Source: Flavivirga algicola
GTDB lineage: Bacteria > Bacteroidota > Bacteroidia > Flavobacteriales > Flavobacteriaceae
Direction of reading: 5' to 3'
DNA length: 64,000 nt
Assembly (NCBI RefSeq): GCF_012910715.1
Contig: NZ_JABBHF010000004.1
Coordinates: 124,001 to 188,000 of the forward strand
The notes under the pieces were generated by a model, which saw only the letters and a list, made by a program, of their open reading frames with translations, searched no databases and had not been told where the DNA came from. The translations under genes were made by a program, and so were the position numbers. Shown here piece by piece: positions 33,960 to 42,319 of the stretch. Numbering within the stretch: the first letter of the stretch is position 1; the number at the start of each line of letters is the position of its first letter.

Positions 33960-36698
33960 ATGGATAAATTTTCATTTTTAAACGCAGCACACACAGCATA
34001 TTTTGCTGATTTATACGATCAATATTTACAAAATCCAGACTCAGTAGAGCCTAGCTGGAGAGCCTTTTTTCAAGGTTACGATTTTGGTAGCGAGAACTAT
34101 GGGTTAAGTGGTGAGATTATAGAAGGTGTTTCTACTCAAATACCAGAACATGTTCAGAAAGAATTCAACGTAGTTAGGCTTATTGATGGTTATAGAATGC
34201 GAGGCCATTTGTTTACCAAAACAAATCCTGTAAGAGAGCGTAGAAGTTATTCACCTACCTTAGATATAGAAAATTTTGACCTTTTAGAAAGCGATTTAGA
34301 TACTGTTTTTAATGCAGGTGAAATCTTAGGTATTGGCGCTAAAACATTACGTGAAATAATTATTCACTTAGAGAAGATTTATTGCAGCTCTATAGGTGTT
34401 GAGTACATGTATTTGCGAAATCCAGAGGTTATTAAATGGTGGCAGGAACAGCTTAATAAAAATAATAACCATCCTGATTATTCAGCTGAAACTAAAAAAT
34501 ATATTCTTTCTAAATTAAACCAGGCCGTTACATTCGAAAACTTTTTGCAAACCAAATACGTAGGGCAAAAACGTTTTTCTTTAGAAGGAGGGGAATCTTT
34601 AATACCAGCTATCAGTAATGTACTTTTTTATTCTGTTGAAAAATATGGTGTAAAAGAATGTGTTTTAGGAATGGCACATCGAGGTCGTTTAAGTACTTTG
34701 GTTAATATTTTTAGAAAACCGCTGAATGAACTTTTTAGCGAGTTTGATGGCAAAGATTTTGAAGATGAAAATATAGATGGAGATGTAAAATACCATTTAG
34801 GTTTAACTTTAGATAAGACCTACCAAAATGGGAAAAATATTAAGATGAATTTGGTTCCAAATCCATCACATTTAGAGACTGTTGCACCAGTTGCCGAGGG
34901 GATTACACGTGCCAAGATAGATGCCGATTATAATGGTGATAATTCGAAGATAGTTCCAATTATAGTACATGGAGATGCCGCTATTGCTGGTCAAGGAGTG
35001 GCTTATGAAGTAAGTCAGATGAGTCAGTTAAATGGTTATAAGACTGGAGGGACTATTCATATTGTAGTGAATAATCAAATTGGTTTTACCACAAATTATC
35101 TAGATGCACGATCTAGTACTTATTGTACAGATGTCGCTAAAGTGACCTTATCGCCAGTTTTACATGTTAATGCAGATGATGCAGAAGCTGTGGTACATGC
35201 TGTTGAAATGGCTTTAGAGTATAGAATGCGCTATAAAAAAGATGTCTATATAGATTTATTAGGATACCGTAAATATGGTCATAACGAAGGAGATGAACCT
35301 CGTTTTACACAGCCTAAGCTTTATAAAAATATAGCAAAACATTCCAATCCGTTTAAAATCTATTCAGATAGGCTTATAGCTGAAAAAACAATAGATAAAG
35401 CTTATGTAGATAAGATTGTTGCAGATTTTAAAGAGACCCTAGAAAAGGAATATGCGAAATCTAAAGAGGCAGATTCTTCAAAAGTTAGGGAGTTTATGCA
35501 AGAGCGTTGGACAGCATTTGAACGTAAAGGTATCGATGCCATGTTTGAAACTATAGAAACAACGTATCCTAAAAATAAACTGGAAGGTATTTCGAAAATA
35601 GTTTCGACCGTTCCGGAAGGGGTTAAATTTTTACGAAAAGCAGAACGAATTCTTGATGGACGTAAAAAAATGGTTTTCGAAACCGATTTGCTTGATTGGG
35701 GAATGGCAGAAACTTTAGCCTATGGTAGTTTGATGGAAGAAGGTTTCAATGTGCGTATTTCAGGTCAAGATGTAGAACGCGGAACGTTTAGTCACCGCCA
35801 TGCCATTTTGCGCGATGAAATATCTGAAGAACGTATTAACTTACTAAATACAAACCCAGAGAATAAAGGGAATATGGATATTTATAATTCCTTTTTATCC
35901 GAGTATGGTGTGCTGGGTTTTGATTATGGTTATGCCATGGCCAATCCAAATACGCTAACTATCTGGGAAGCACAGTTTGGAGATTTTAGTAATGGAGCGC
36001 AGATTATATTTGATCAATATTTATCGGCAGCTGAAGATAAATGGAAAGCCCAAAATGGTATTGTGGTTTTATTGCCTCATGGGTATGAAGGACAAGGGTC
36101 TGAGCATTCATCAGCGAGAATTGAACGGTATTTACAATTGTGTGGGCAAGACAATATGATTGTTGCAGATTGTACTACACCAGCAAACTTTTTTCACTTA
36201 TTGCGTCGTCAAATGAAACGTGATTTTAGAAAGCCATTAATCGTATTTACACCTAAAAGTTTATTGCGTCATCCAAAAGCTGTATCGTCAATAAACGAAT
36301 TGGCACATGGTAAATTTGAAGAGGTTATCGATGATACAATAGTGCCTGAGCAGGTGAAAAAATTGGTTTTTTGTACGGGTAAATTCTACTACGAATTATT
36401 AGCAGAAAGAGAAGTATTAGAAAGAGATGATGTTGCACTGGTGAGAATAGAGCAGTTGTTCCCATTACACCTAGAAAGTATACAAGCCATTATAAATAAA
36501 TATTCGAATGTGGAAAAATATGTTTGGGCTCAGGAAGAACCTAAAAATATGGGAGCATGGAGTTTTATGGCACAACGTATGGATTTGGTTAAGTTAGAGG
36601 TAGCTTCAAGGCCATATAGCTCGGTACCAGCACCAGGATCCAGTACGCGAGACAAAAGAAGGCAACGTGTTGTCATTGATGCTGTGTTCAATAACTAA
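33960..36698 (+). CDS. sucA: 2-oxoglutarate dehydrogenase E1 component
   Basis: 912 residues; thiamine-diphosphate-dependent decarboxylase of the TCA cycle. Motifs: N-terminal YFADLYDQYLQNPDSVEPSWRAFF (E2-contact helix), GMAHRGRLSTLVN, HGDAAIAGQGVAYE with the ThDP-binding GDG-like segment, NNQIGFTT, DVYIDLLGYRKYGHNEGDEP, and SGQDVERGTFSHRHAIL in the pyrimidine-binding domain. C-terminal KSLLRHPKAVS. Length is normal. sucB follows after 47 bp and is co-transcribed. Confidence 0.97.
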   Translation: MDKFSFLNAAHTAYFADLYDQYLQNPDSVEPSWRAFFQGYDFGSENYGLSGEIIEGVSTQIPEHVQKEFNVVRLIDGYRMRGHLFTKTNPVRERRSYSPTLDIENFDLLESDLDTVFNAGEILGIGAKTLREIIIHLEKIYCSSIGVEYMYLRNPEVIKWWQEQLNKNNNHPDYSAETKKYILSKLNQAVTFENFLQTKYVGQKRFSLEGGESLIPAISNVLFYSVEKYGVKECVLGMAHRGRLSTLVNIFRKPLNELFSEFDGKDFEDENIDGDVKYHLGLTLDKTYQNGKNIKMNLVPNPSHLETVAPVAEGITRAKIDADYNGDNSKIVPIIVHGDAAIAGQGVAYEVSQMSQLNGYKTGGTIHIVVNNQIGFTTNYLDARSSTYCTDVAKVTLSPVLHVNADDAEAVVHAVEMALEYRMRYKKDVYIDLLGYRKYGHNEGDEPRFTQPKLYKNIAKHSNPFKIYSDRLIAEKTIDKAYVDKIVADFKETLEKEYAKSKEADSSKVREFMQERWTAFERKGIDAMFETIETTYPKNKLEGISKIVSTVPEGVKFLRKAERILDGRKKMVFETDLLDWGMAETLAYGSLMEEGFNVRISGQDVERGTFSHRHAILRDEISEERINLLNTNPENKGNMDIYNSFLSEYGVLGFDYGYAMANPNTLTIWEAQFGDFSNGAQIIFDQYLSAAEDKWKAQNGIVVLLPHGYEGQGSEHSSARIERYLQLCGQDNMIVADCTTPANFFHLLRRQMKRDFRKPLIVFTPKSLLRHPKAVSSINELAHGKFEEVIDDTIVPEQVKKLVFCTGKFYYELLAEREVLERDDVALVRIEQLFPLHLESIQAIINKYSNVEKYVWAQEEPKNMGAWSFMAQRMDLVKLEVASRPYSSVPAPGSSTRDKRRQRVVIDAVFNN

Positions 36699-36745
36699 GT
36701 TTATATTAAAAAGAAATAATTCATATACAATTAAAATTATAAAGA

Positions 36746-37957
36746 ATGATTTTAGAAATGAAAGTACCTTCGCCAGGGGAATCCATTACAGAAGTGGAAA
36801 TAGCAACTTGGTTAGTGGAAGATGGAGATTATGTTGAGAAAGATCAGGCTATAGCTGAGGTAGATAGTGATAAAGCAACATTAGAACTGCCAGCAGAAGT
36901 TAGTGGAACCATTACGCTTAAAGCGGAAGAAGGTGATGCCGTTGCCGTTGGAGCAGTTGTCTGCTTAATTGATACAAGTGCAGCAAAGCCCGAAGGTGAT
37001 GATGCTCCTCAAACAGAGAAAAAAGAAGAAACACCAAAAGCTGAAACGCCAAAAGTAGCAACTCCTGAAGCAAAAACATATGCAACAGGATCTGCTAGCC
37101 CTGCAGCTAAAAAGATTTTAGCAGAAAAAGGTATGGATGCAGCTTCTATTTCTGGTACAGGAAAAGATGGAAGAGTTACTAAAGAAGATGCTATAAAAGC
37201 AGTGCCTTCTATGGGTACACCAACAGGAGGTAACCGAGGAACGTCCCGAAGCAAAATGTCCATGTTACGTCGTAAGGTGGCAGAACGTTTGGTTGAGGCC
37301 AAAAATACAACAGCCATGTTGACAACCTTTAATGAGGTTGATATGTCTCCAATTTTTGCATTACGTTCGGAGTATAAAGAAACGTTTAAAACAAAACATG
37401 GTGTTGGCTTAGGCTTTATGAGTTTCTTTACATTAGCGGTTGTTAGAGCCTTAAAAATGTATCCTGCAGTTAATTCAATGATAGATGGAAAAGAAATGAT
37501 AAGCTACGACTTTTGTGATATTAGTATAGCAGTTTCTGGACCAAAAGGGCTAATGGTTCCTGTAATGAGAAACGTTGAGAATTTAAGTTTTAGAGGTGTT
37601 GAAGCCGAAGTAAAACGTCTAGCAATTCGTGCCCGCGACGGACAAATTACAGTTGACGAAATGACAGGGGGAACTTTTACAATATCTAATGGTGGCGTGT
37701 TTGGTAGTATGTTGTCTACACCAATTATTAATCCACCGCAAAGCGGTATTTTAGGAATGCACAATATTGTAGAGCGTCCAGTAGCAATTAATGGAAAAGT
37801 AGAGATACGTCCAATTATGTATGTTGCCCTTTCTTATGACCATAGAATTATTGATGGTAAGGAAAGTGTTGGGTTTTTAGTTGCTGTAAAAGAGGCTTTA
37901 GAAAATCCAGTAGAATTATTAATGAACAATGATATCAAGAAGGCTTTAGAGCTTTAA
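36746..37957 (+). CDS. sucB: Dihydrolipoyl succinyltransferase E2 component
   Basis: 403 residues. One lipoyl domain (residues 1-77, lipoyl Lys43 in [10 protein letters not shown]), an Ala/Pro/Glu/Lys-rich linker, a peripheral-subunit-binding domain ([22 protein letters not shown]) and a catalytic acetyltransferase-like domain with the active-site [11 protein letters not shown]. Transfers the succinyl group to CoA in the 2-oxoglutarate dehydrogenase complex. Ends at a strong terminator 20 bp downstream. Confidence 0.97.
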   Translation: MILEMKVPSPGESITEVEIATWLVEDGDYVEKDQAIAEVDSDKATLELPAEVSGTITLKAEEGDAVAVGAVVCLIDTSAAKPEGDDAPQTEKKEETPKAETPKVATPEAKTYATGSASPAAKKILAEKGMDAASISGTGKDGRVTKEDAIKAVPSMGTPTGGNRGTSRSKMSMLRRKVAERLVEAKNTTAMLTTFNEVDMSPIFALRSEYKETFKTKHGVGLGFMSFFTLAVVRALKMYPAVNSMIDGKEMISYDFCDISIAVSGPKGLMVPVMRNVENLSFRGVEAEVKRLAIRARDGQITVDEMTGGTFTISNGGVFGSMLSTPIINPPQSGILGMHNIVERPVAINGKVEIRPIMYVALSYDHRIIDGKESVGFLVAVKEALENPVELLMNNDIKKALEL

Positions 37958-37975
37958 CTAGAATCCCATCAAAAT

Positions 37976-38014
37976 AAAAAAGGAGCTATCAATTATACTT
38001 GGTAGCTCCTTTTT
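37976..38014 (+). terminator. Intrinsic terminator after sucB
   Basis: Stem AAGGAGCTA / TAGCTCCTT (with one wobble pair extending it), 12-14 nt loop, A-tract before and T-run after. Confidence 0.85.
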
Positions 38015-38033
38015 CTTTAACTGAATATAATAA

Positions 38034-38135
38034 CTAACTAAAACACATTATAAGGTTTATCGAAATAACAATAATTACTAAAACAGCTAATCCTATCATA
38101 CAGTATTTATCAATAACATTGTTATCTTTTTCCAT
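38034..38135 (-). CDS. Candidate 33-residue single-span membrane protein
   Basis: An ATG-to-TAG frame of 33 residues: charged N-terminus MEKDNNVIDKY and one hydrophobic helix (about 13-31). It lies about 40 bp downstream of the terminator of the candidate small RNA A, same strand, in a gene-free stretch. A protein this short can arise by chance; the topology (short polar tail plus one helix) is typical of real small membrane proteins. A second frame of exactly 33 residues lies at 44345. Confidence 0.35.
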   Translation of the reverse strand: MEKDNNVIDKYCMIGLAVLVIIVISINLIMCFS

Positions 38136-38177
38136 TCTTATTTTACTTTAAATTTATTGTTTACCCTCAAAGTTTGT

Positions 38178-38249
38178 ATTAAAAACTCTGCGCTTATGCA
38201 ACACAGAGTTTTGTGAAAATTCTCTCTCTCTAAAGAATTAATTAATAGC
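38178..38249 (-). ncRNA. Candidate small RNA A (twin of B)
   Basis: Predicted transcript of about 70 nt. It starts just after the promoter-like TACCTTTAC (38253-38261), begins GCTATTAATTAATTC, has a purine run AGAGAGAGAGAA, and ends in an intrinsic terminator: 9-bp stem 38182-38190 / 38204-38212 followed by TTTTTAA. Upstream is a 16-bp 7-2-7 dyad (38285-38300). There is no ORF inside. The promoter, spacing and 5' segment are repeated in module B, 279 bp away. The 5' segment is complementary over 12 nt to the leader of the response-regulator mRNA (39238-39249). Ends are inferred, not measured. Confidence 0.55.
38182..38212 (-). terminator. Intrinsic terminator of candidate small RNA A
   Basis: On the minus strand AAAACTCTG, 13-nt loop, CAGAGTTTTT; the sequence differs from the terminator of module B although the position in the module is the same. 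Confidence 0.65.
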
Positions 38250-38252
38250 AGC

Positions 38253-38300
38253 GTAAAGGTATGTTGCATGTATGAAAAAAAAAATACGCAGTTCTACGTA
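38253..38300 (-). promoter_or_regulatory. Activator site and promoter of small RNA A
   Basis: Minus-strand order: dyad TACGTAGAACTGCGTA (38285-38300), 20 bp, then ACATACCTTTAC with TACCTTTA as the -7-like box. There is no TTTG at -33, as expected for an activator-dependent promoter. The dyad is TACGTAG-N2-CTGCGTA, i.e. two inverted heptamers 7-2-7, the geometry bound by NarL-type response regulators. The dyad centre is about 43 bp before the inferred start. Confidence 0.55.
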
Positions 38301-38458
38301 TTTTTAATTGAAAAAAAATCCTTGACGCTCTGTATCTGGGTTTTATCTTAAATTTTCTGCGTGACTTGTATTAAATTTGTTGAAGCATACCTCCTCAAGG
38401 TTGTGTCCCGAAATAAGTTTGTTTCAAAAAGAAAGTGTATTTAAAAGATGAGTTTATT

Positions 38459-38528
38459 AAAAAGCGAAAGCTCTAAATCATAACAATTTAGAGCCTTCTA
38501 TAATTCTCCCTAAGAACTAATTAATAGC
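38459..38528 (-). ncRNA. Candidate small RNA B (twin of A)
   Basis: Predicted transcript of about 70 nt starting after TACCTTTAC (38532-38540): GGGCTATTAATTAGTTC, then AGGGAGAATT, then an intrinsic terminator with 9-bp stem 38470-38478 / 38486-38494 and TTTCGCTTTTT. The first 12-13 nt and the GAGAA segment match small RNA A; the terminator stem does not. It lies directly behind the response-regulator gene, whose stop is only 7 bp from the dyad of this module. No ORF inside. Ends are inferred. Confidence 0.55.
38470..38494 (-). terminator. Intrinsic terminator of candidate small RNA B
   Basis: Minus strand GCTCTAAAT, 7-nt loop TGTTATG, ATTTAGAGC, then TTTCGCTTTTT. Confidence 0.65.
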
Positions 38529-38531
38529 CCT

Positions 38532-38579
38532 GTAAAGGTATGTCCTGAAAACGAGAAAAAAAATACGCAGTTCTACGTA
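38532..38579 (-). promoter_or_regulatory. Activator site and promoter of small RNA B
   Basis: Dyad TACGTAGAACTGCGTA (38564-38579) identical to that of module A, 20 bp of different sequence, then ACATACCTTTAC identical to module A. On RNA the dyad with its A/T flanks can also fold as an intrinsic terminator for the response-regulator gene, so it may do both. Confidence 0.55.
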
Positions 38580-38585
38580 TTTTTT

Positions 38586-39218
38586 CTAAAAATGAACTTT
38601 ATTTAAGTTAGCCCAAATTGAAAGCGAAGTAGGCCTATTGTCTAAGCCTAGTTTGGCAACTATATTACTTCTATGTTTGTCTACAGTACGGACAGAGATA
38701 GATAACTCTTGGGCTATATCTTGACTTGTTTTATTTTCGGAAATAAGCTTTACTATTTTTAGCTCAGATTTCGTTAACAGATTTAATGTGTCTGGTTTTT
38801 GTTCTAAACTACTTGCGTTTAAATAGGATGCAATTTCTTCACTAAAATATGGTGTGCCATTTACAACATGTTTGATACAAGTTTCAATTTCTTCGATGGC
38901 AAATTCTTTTAAGATATATCCAAAAACGTTAAACTCTTTGGCCTTGTCATAAAGCTCTTCCTCTTTATCAAAAGTGATAAGAATAACTTTAGTATTCAAA
39001 TGGTTTTTTTTGCAAGCTTCGGCTATTTCCAAACCTGTTTTATGTGGCATTCTTATATCCAGAATGGCCAATTCCGGTTTTAGTTTTACAATAAGGTTAT
39101 AGGCGGTATTTCCATCTTGAGCACTTCCTATAATGTTAAATCCTTTTGAAGTTAAAAAATCGGATAGACCTCTTAACATCAATGGATGATCGTCAGCAAT
39201 CACTATTGAGGTGTTCAT
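38586..39218 (-). CDS. NarL/LuxR-family response regulator
   Basis: 210 residues. Receiver domain with acidic pair Asp9-Asp10, phospho-acceptor Asp54 in LAILDIRMP, Thr in ILITF, and Lys104 in YILKEF. C-terminal LuxR-type HTH (TKSELKIVKLISENKTSQDIAQELSISVRTVDKHRSNI). All key residues are intact. No histidine kinase is adjacent, so it is an orphan here. Directly downstream lie two copies of a NarL-type dyad driving candidate small RNAs, and the gene's own leader is complementary to them, so it probably activates the RNAs and may be fed back on by them (inference). Confidence 0.93.
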   Translation of the reverse strand: MNTSIVIADDHPLMLRGLSDFLTSKGFNIIGSAQDGNTAYNLIVKLKPELAILDIRMPHKTGLEIAEACKKNHLNTKVILITFDKEEELYDKAKEFNVFGYILKEFAIEEIETCIKHVVNGTPYFSEEIASYLNASSLEQKPDTLNLLTKSELKIVKLISENKTSQDIAQELSISVRTVDKHRSNIVAKLGLDNRPTSLSIWANLNKVHF

Positions 39219-39289
39219 TACTTGAGGAGAGTTAAATGCTATTAATTAAAAATGTAAGATTATGTTTATATATATCCCTAAATATGTGT

Positions 39290-39733
39290 TTATAATTTTA
39301 AATATAGATATTTCTTTTCATAATCTATAATAGCTTTGGCTTTTTTTAAAATATCTGCTCCTATAATCCCGTCGACAGGCTTAGAATTATGATTTATTAA
39401 AGCAGTATTTACATGGGTGAGGTTAAATAAAACCAAAACGACTTTGTTATGTTTCCATTTACCAATTTTTAATTTATTTTTTTTGGACATTTTGGTGTCC
39501 ATATCTATAGCACCAGCACCAGCAGCTTTAATAACAGAATCTTGAGTTTTTAGATTAAAGGTTTCAATGGCTTCAAATCCTACGCAAGAATTTGAGGCGC
39601 CAGTATCTAAAATAAATAAGCCTTTACGGCCATTTATGGTTGCTTTTATTTCAAAATGATTCGTTTTAGTAAGGTGTAACTTTACTTTAACATACTCTCT
39701 TTCATGGAGAAATTCCTGTAGTGTCTTTTCCAT
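39290..39733 (-). CDS. Retropepsin-like aspartic protease
   Basis: 147 residues, one pepsin-like lobe: catalytic DTGAS at 43-47 (ILDTGASNSC), psi-loop hydrophobics (GIIGADIL near 125) and a C-terminal strand YLYLKL. Single-lobe proteins of this kind act as dimers. No signal peptide is seen, though the gene overlaps the end of the CHAT gene by 32 bp, so the two are translationally coupled. Substrate unknown; being coupled to another protease suggests a proteolytic cascade (inference). Confidence 0.88.
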   Translation of the reverse strand: MEKTLQEFLHEREYVKVKLHLTKTNHFEIKATINGRKGLFILDTGASNSCVGFEAIETFNLKTQDSVIKAAGAGAIDMDTKMSKKNKLKIGKWKHNKVVLVLFNLTHVNTALINHNSKPVDGIIGADILKKAKAIIDYEKKYLYLKL

Positions 39734-42293
39734 TAGGTTTTTTAATTCTCGACAGTAAAAGTAATATAATCAATAGGATAAACAGACTAATGAAGACATA
39801 AATTAATTTATTATCATTGACTGGTTCTGTTAGTTCACCATAGTAAACAAAGGCGCCCCAATAATAAGGCGATTTTTTTATATTACTAATGGTGTCATCT
39901 TTCAGGTAATCTAATTTTGATTGATGGTTGGAAATATTAGCAGATTTATTGTTGCTATAATTTTTATAAAAGGATTTCATGATTTTAGAAGTGGACAAAT
40001 CATTTATCTGCCATAAAGAAAACAATAGGTTTTGCGCCCCAGCGTATTGAAATCCCCGAGCTATACTCATAGGGCCTTCACCTTTGTACAATTTCCCAAT
40101 ACCTGTTTCGCAAGCACTTAAAACGACAAGATCTGTGTTTAAATGGAGACTGTATAACTCATTTAGAAACATAGTTTCTTCGGCAAACTCAATATTTGCC
40201 GTAATAGAAAAATCACCACTACTAGCATGCGTAGATAAATGTATGATGTTGTAATTCGAACTGTTTTTAATAAAGGTCTTTTTTGTTGCCTGGTCCTTTA
40301 AAAAAAGAGTAGCATCCATTTCTTCCTTTATAACCTTTGCTTCATCAATAGAATAGATTAAGCTATTTTTTGTTTTTTCAAATACAGGAAAGATACCGAG
40401 AAGGTTATTTGCATTATTTTTTTTCTCCTTTTTTAAATAAAACACCGTGCTTGTATTATAAGCGATACTTTGTTTTTGCATGACAAAAGGCATTTTTGAA
40501 AAGTTTGTAGTATTTGTTTTAGATGTTAGTAATGCTTCAAATGGAATAAAATTTAATAGGCCGTCTGGGATAATGATAACATTTTCGAAACGTGATATTT
40601 TTGAAAGGTTTAAGGCATTATAAAGCTTGAAGGCAGAGTTAGTAAATTTGCTGATATCATTATTTATTGTAGAAGCATTATCAAATAAATGAATAAAATC
40701 TGCGATAGACTTTTTGGTAGCTTCATCCAAGCTAATTTTATTAAGCTCAATACCATCACTAGAAATTATAAATTGATAGATATTTTTTTTGCCATAAAAA
40801 TATTCAACCAGAACAGCTTTATCTTTTAGTAACTGGATCTGGATATCATCAATCAGAAAATTAGGATCTTTTAAATTAGAGTATTTCTTATTTATAGCTT
40901 CTTTAAGTGTTTTTAATTTGGTGCTTATAGTATTTAGATTAGAGCTTAAAGTCGTTATTACAGATGCTTGAGATTTGCCTAATTGCTCATTGATTAGGAG
41001 ATGCGTGATTTCTTCTTGTTCCTTAAATAAATGAGCTTCTTGAAGCAGTAAACTATCATTAGGATGCTGCTGTAAAAGCATTTTTTTTAGGGAGCGTTCC
41101 TTTAGTATTCCCGATTTATTTAATTCTGCATATTGAAAAGCAGAAAATAAAAGCGCATTATTTTTTGTGTTTTGATATTCGTTGAAAATAATGTCGATGC
41201 ATTTTTCACTACGAATTCTATTTGCTGCTTGATTCGATATTTTGTTTTCCTGAGAAGTCCAATTGTCTTCTAATAACTGGGACACATAAAAACTTAAGTC
41301 GTAATAACTAAGTGTTAGTTTATGGTCTTCTTGAAGCGTAGCGTATAAATCAAAAATATCTATAAATGTATTTTCGGCATATAAGCTGTTCTTATTAAGC
41401 TGTTCAATATATTTTATATTAGGCAGCAAAGTTTGTAATGCTAAATTCAAACATTTCTTACCTTCACTTAATTTGTTTAATAGTTTGCAAAGTTGAGCTT
41501 CTTCTAAATAAAACTTAGCGAGTTTTCTTCTGGATAAGCTGTCTTTAGAAAGCTGTGTTTTTACCTTGTTGAAAGCCTTTAATGCTTCTACATAGTTGCC
41601 TTTTTGTAATTGAATTTGATAGTTGTTTCGATGCTGATTATAAGTGTTTTTATGAATTGTTTTAGGAATATCTGCAACGCTGCTTATTAGGTTTAATGCA
41701 ATTTGACTATCAATATGTAATTGGATGATTTTTTGCTTTTGATACTTGTTTAGATTTTGTTTATTAAGGTAACTAGAAGTTAATTTTAATGCTGTTTCGT
41801 GTTTTCCGATGGTTTGATATAAGATGGATAGATTGATAGCACCACTCACTTGATGCTTGAGACGATTGCTTTTTTTGGCTAAGAAGATGTATTGCTTTAT
41901 TATATTTTCGGCATTCGTATAATCCCCTGTTTTAGTGTATAAGTTTCCTAATGGGATTAGACAGCTTTCTAAAATATCGAAATCAGAAAATTCTGAAAGT
42001 TCGTTTGTTTTAAAACGGTTTAAAGCGTCCTCAAAAGTGATGATGGCTTCTTTTAATTGTGTATTTTGCTCTAAATAAAACCCTTTATGGCTTTGTAAAA
42101 AAACTAGGGCTAATTGCTCACCTTTACTTTTAACCTGTTTTTTAAATGCAGATTCTTGTTGGCTTAAAAGGTTTAGTGACGTATTATTTGGATTCTCAAT
42201 AAATGTTTCGGCAGCAACATAAATACGCTCTTCTAAATTCTGAGAAAGTGCAGTGCCATAAATCAAAAAGAAAATGAAACTTAGTTTTTTCAT
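39702..42293 (-). CDS. Periplasmic TPR-CHAT caspase-like protease with C-terminal anchor
   Basis: 863 residues: signal peptide (cleavage near ALSQ), long helical TPR array (about 25-430), coiled linker (about 430-470), and a CHAT domain. The CHAT dyad is present: His689 in LSTHASSG and Cys728 in LSACETGIG, with GEGPMSIARGFQYAGA and SLWQINDLST as usual. A single membrane helix (about 829-849) and a basic tail follow, so the protease domain faces the periplasm and is tethered at its C-terminus. It lies between a PKD/barrel outer-membrane protein gene and a retropepsin gene. TPR-CHAT proteins are proteases triggered by a partner; the partner here may be the PKD/barrel protein (inference). Confidence 0.9.
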   Translation of the reverse strand: MKKLSFIFFLIYGTALSQNLEERIYVAAETFIENPNNTSLNLLSQQESAFKKQVKSKGEQLALVFLQSHKGFYLEQNTQLKEAIITFEDALNRFKTNELSEFSDFDILESCLIPLGNLYTKTGDYTNAENIIKQYIFLAKKSNRLKHQVSGAINLSILYQTIGKHETALKLTSSYLNKQNLNKYQKQKIIQLHIDSQIALNLISSVADIPKTIHKNTYNQHRNNYQIQLQKGNYVEALKAFNKVKTQLSKDSLSRRKLAKFYLEEAQLCKLLNKLSEGKKCLNLALQTLLPNIKYIEQLNKNSLYAENTFIDIFDLYATLQEDHKLTLSYYDLSFYVSQLLEDNWTSQENKISNQAANRIRSEKCIDIIFNEYQNTKNNALLFSAFQYAELNKSGILKERSLKKMLLQQHPNDSLLLQEAHLFKEQEEITHLLINEQLGKSQASVITTLSSNLNTISTKLKTLKEAINKKYSNLKDPNFLIDDIQIQLLKDKAVLVEYFYGKKNIYQFIISSDGIELNKISLDEATKKSIADFIHLFDNASTINNDISKFTNSAFKLYNALNLSKISRFENVIIIPDGLLNFIPFEALLTSKTNTTNFSKMPFVMQKQSIAYNTSTVFYLKKEKKNNANNLLGIFPVFEKTKNSLIYSIDEAKVIKEEMDATLFLKDQATKKTFIKNSSNYNIIHLSTHASSGDFSITANIEFAEETMFLNELYSLHLNTDLVVLSACETGIGKLYKGEGPMSIARGFQYAGAQNLLFSLWQINDLSTSKIMKSFYKNYSNNKSANISNHQSKLDYLKDDTISNIKKSPYYWGAFVYYGELTEPVNDNKLIYVFISLFILLIILLLLSRIKKPNGKDTTGISP

Positions 42294-42319
42294 AATAGTG
42301 AGCTGCTAATCACCCTAGT

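Noticed and set aside
37009-37317. Minus-strand open frame inside sucB
   Set aside because: Lies opposite the Ala/Pro/Lys-rich linker of sucB; composition is that of the antisense of a linker and no family is recognisable.
38301-38458. A third small-RNA module between modules A and B
   Set aside because: No TACG dyad and no TACCTTTAC/GCTATTAATTA there. One SD-like GGAGG-ATG occurs but its frame closes after five codons.
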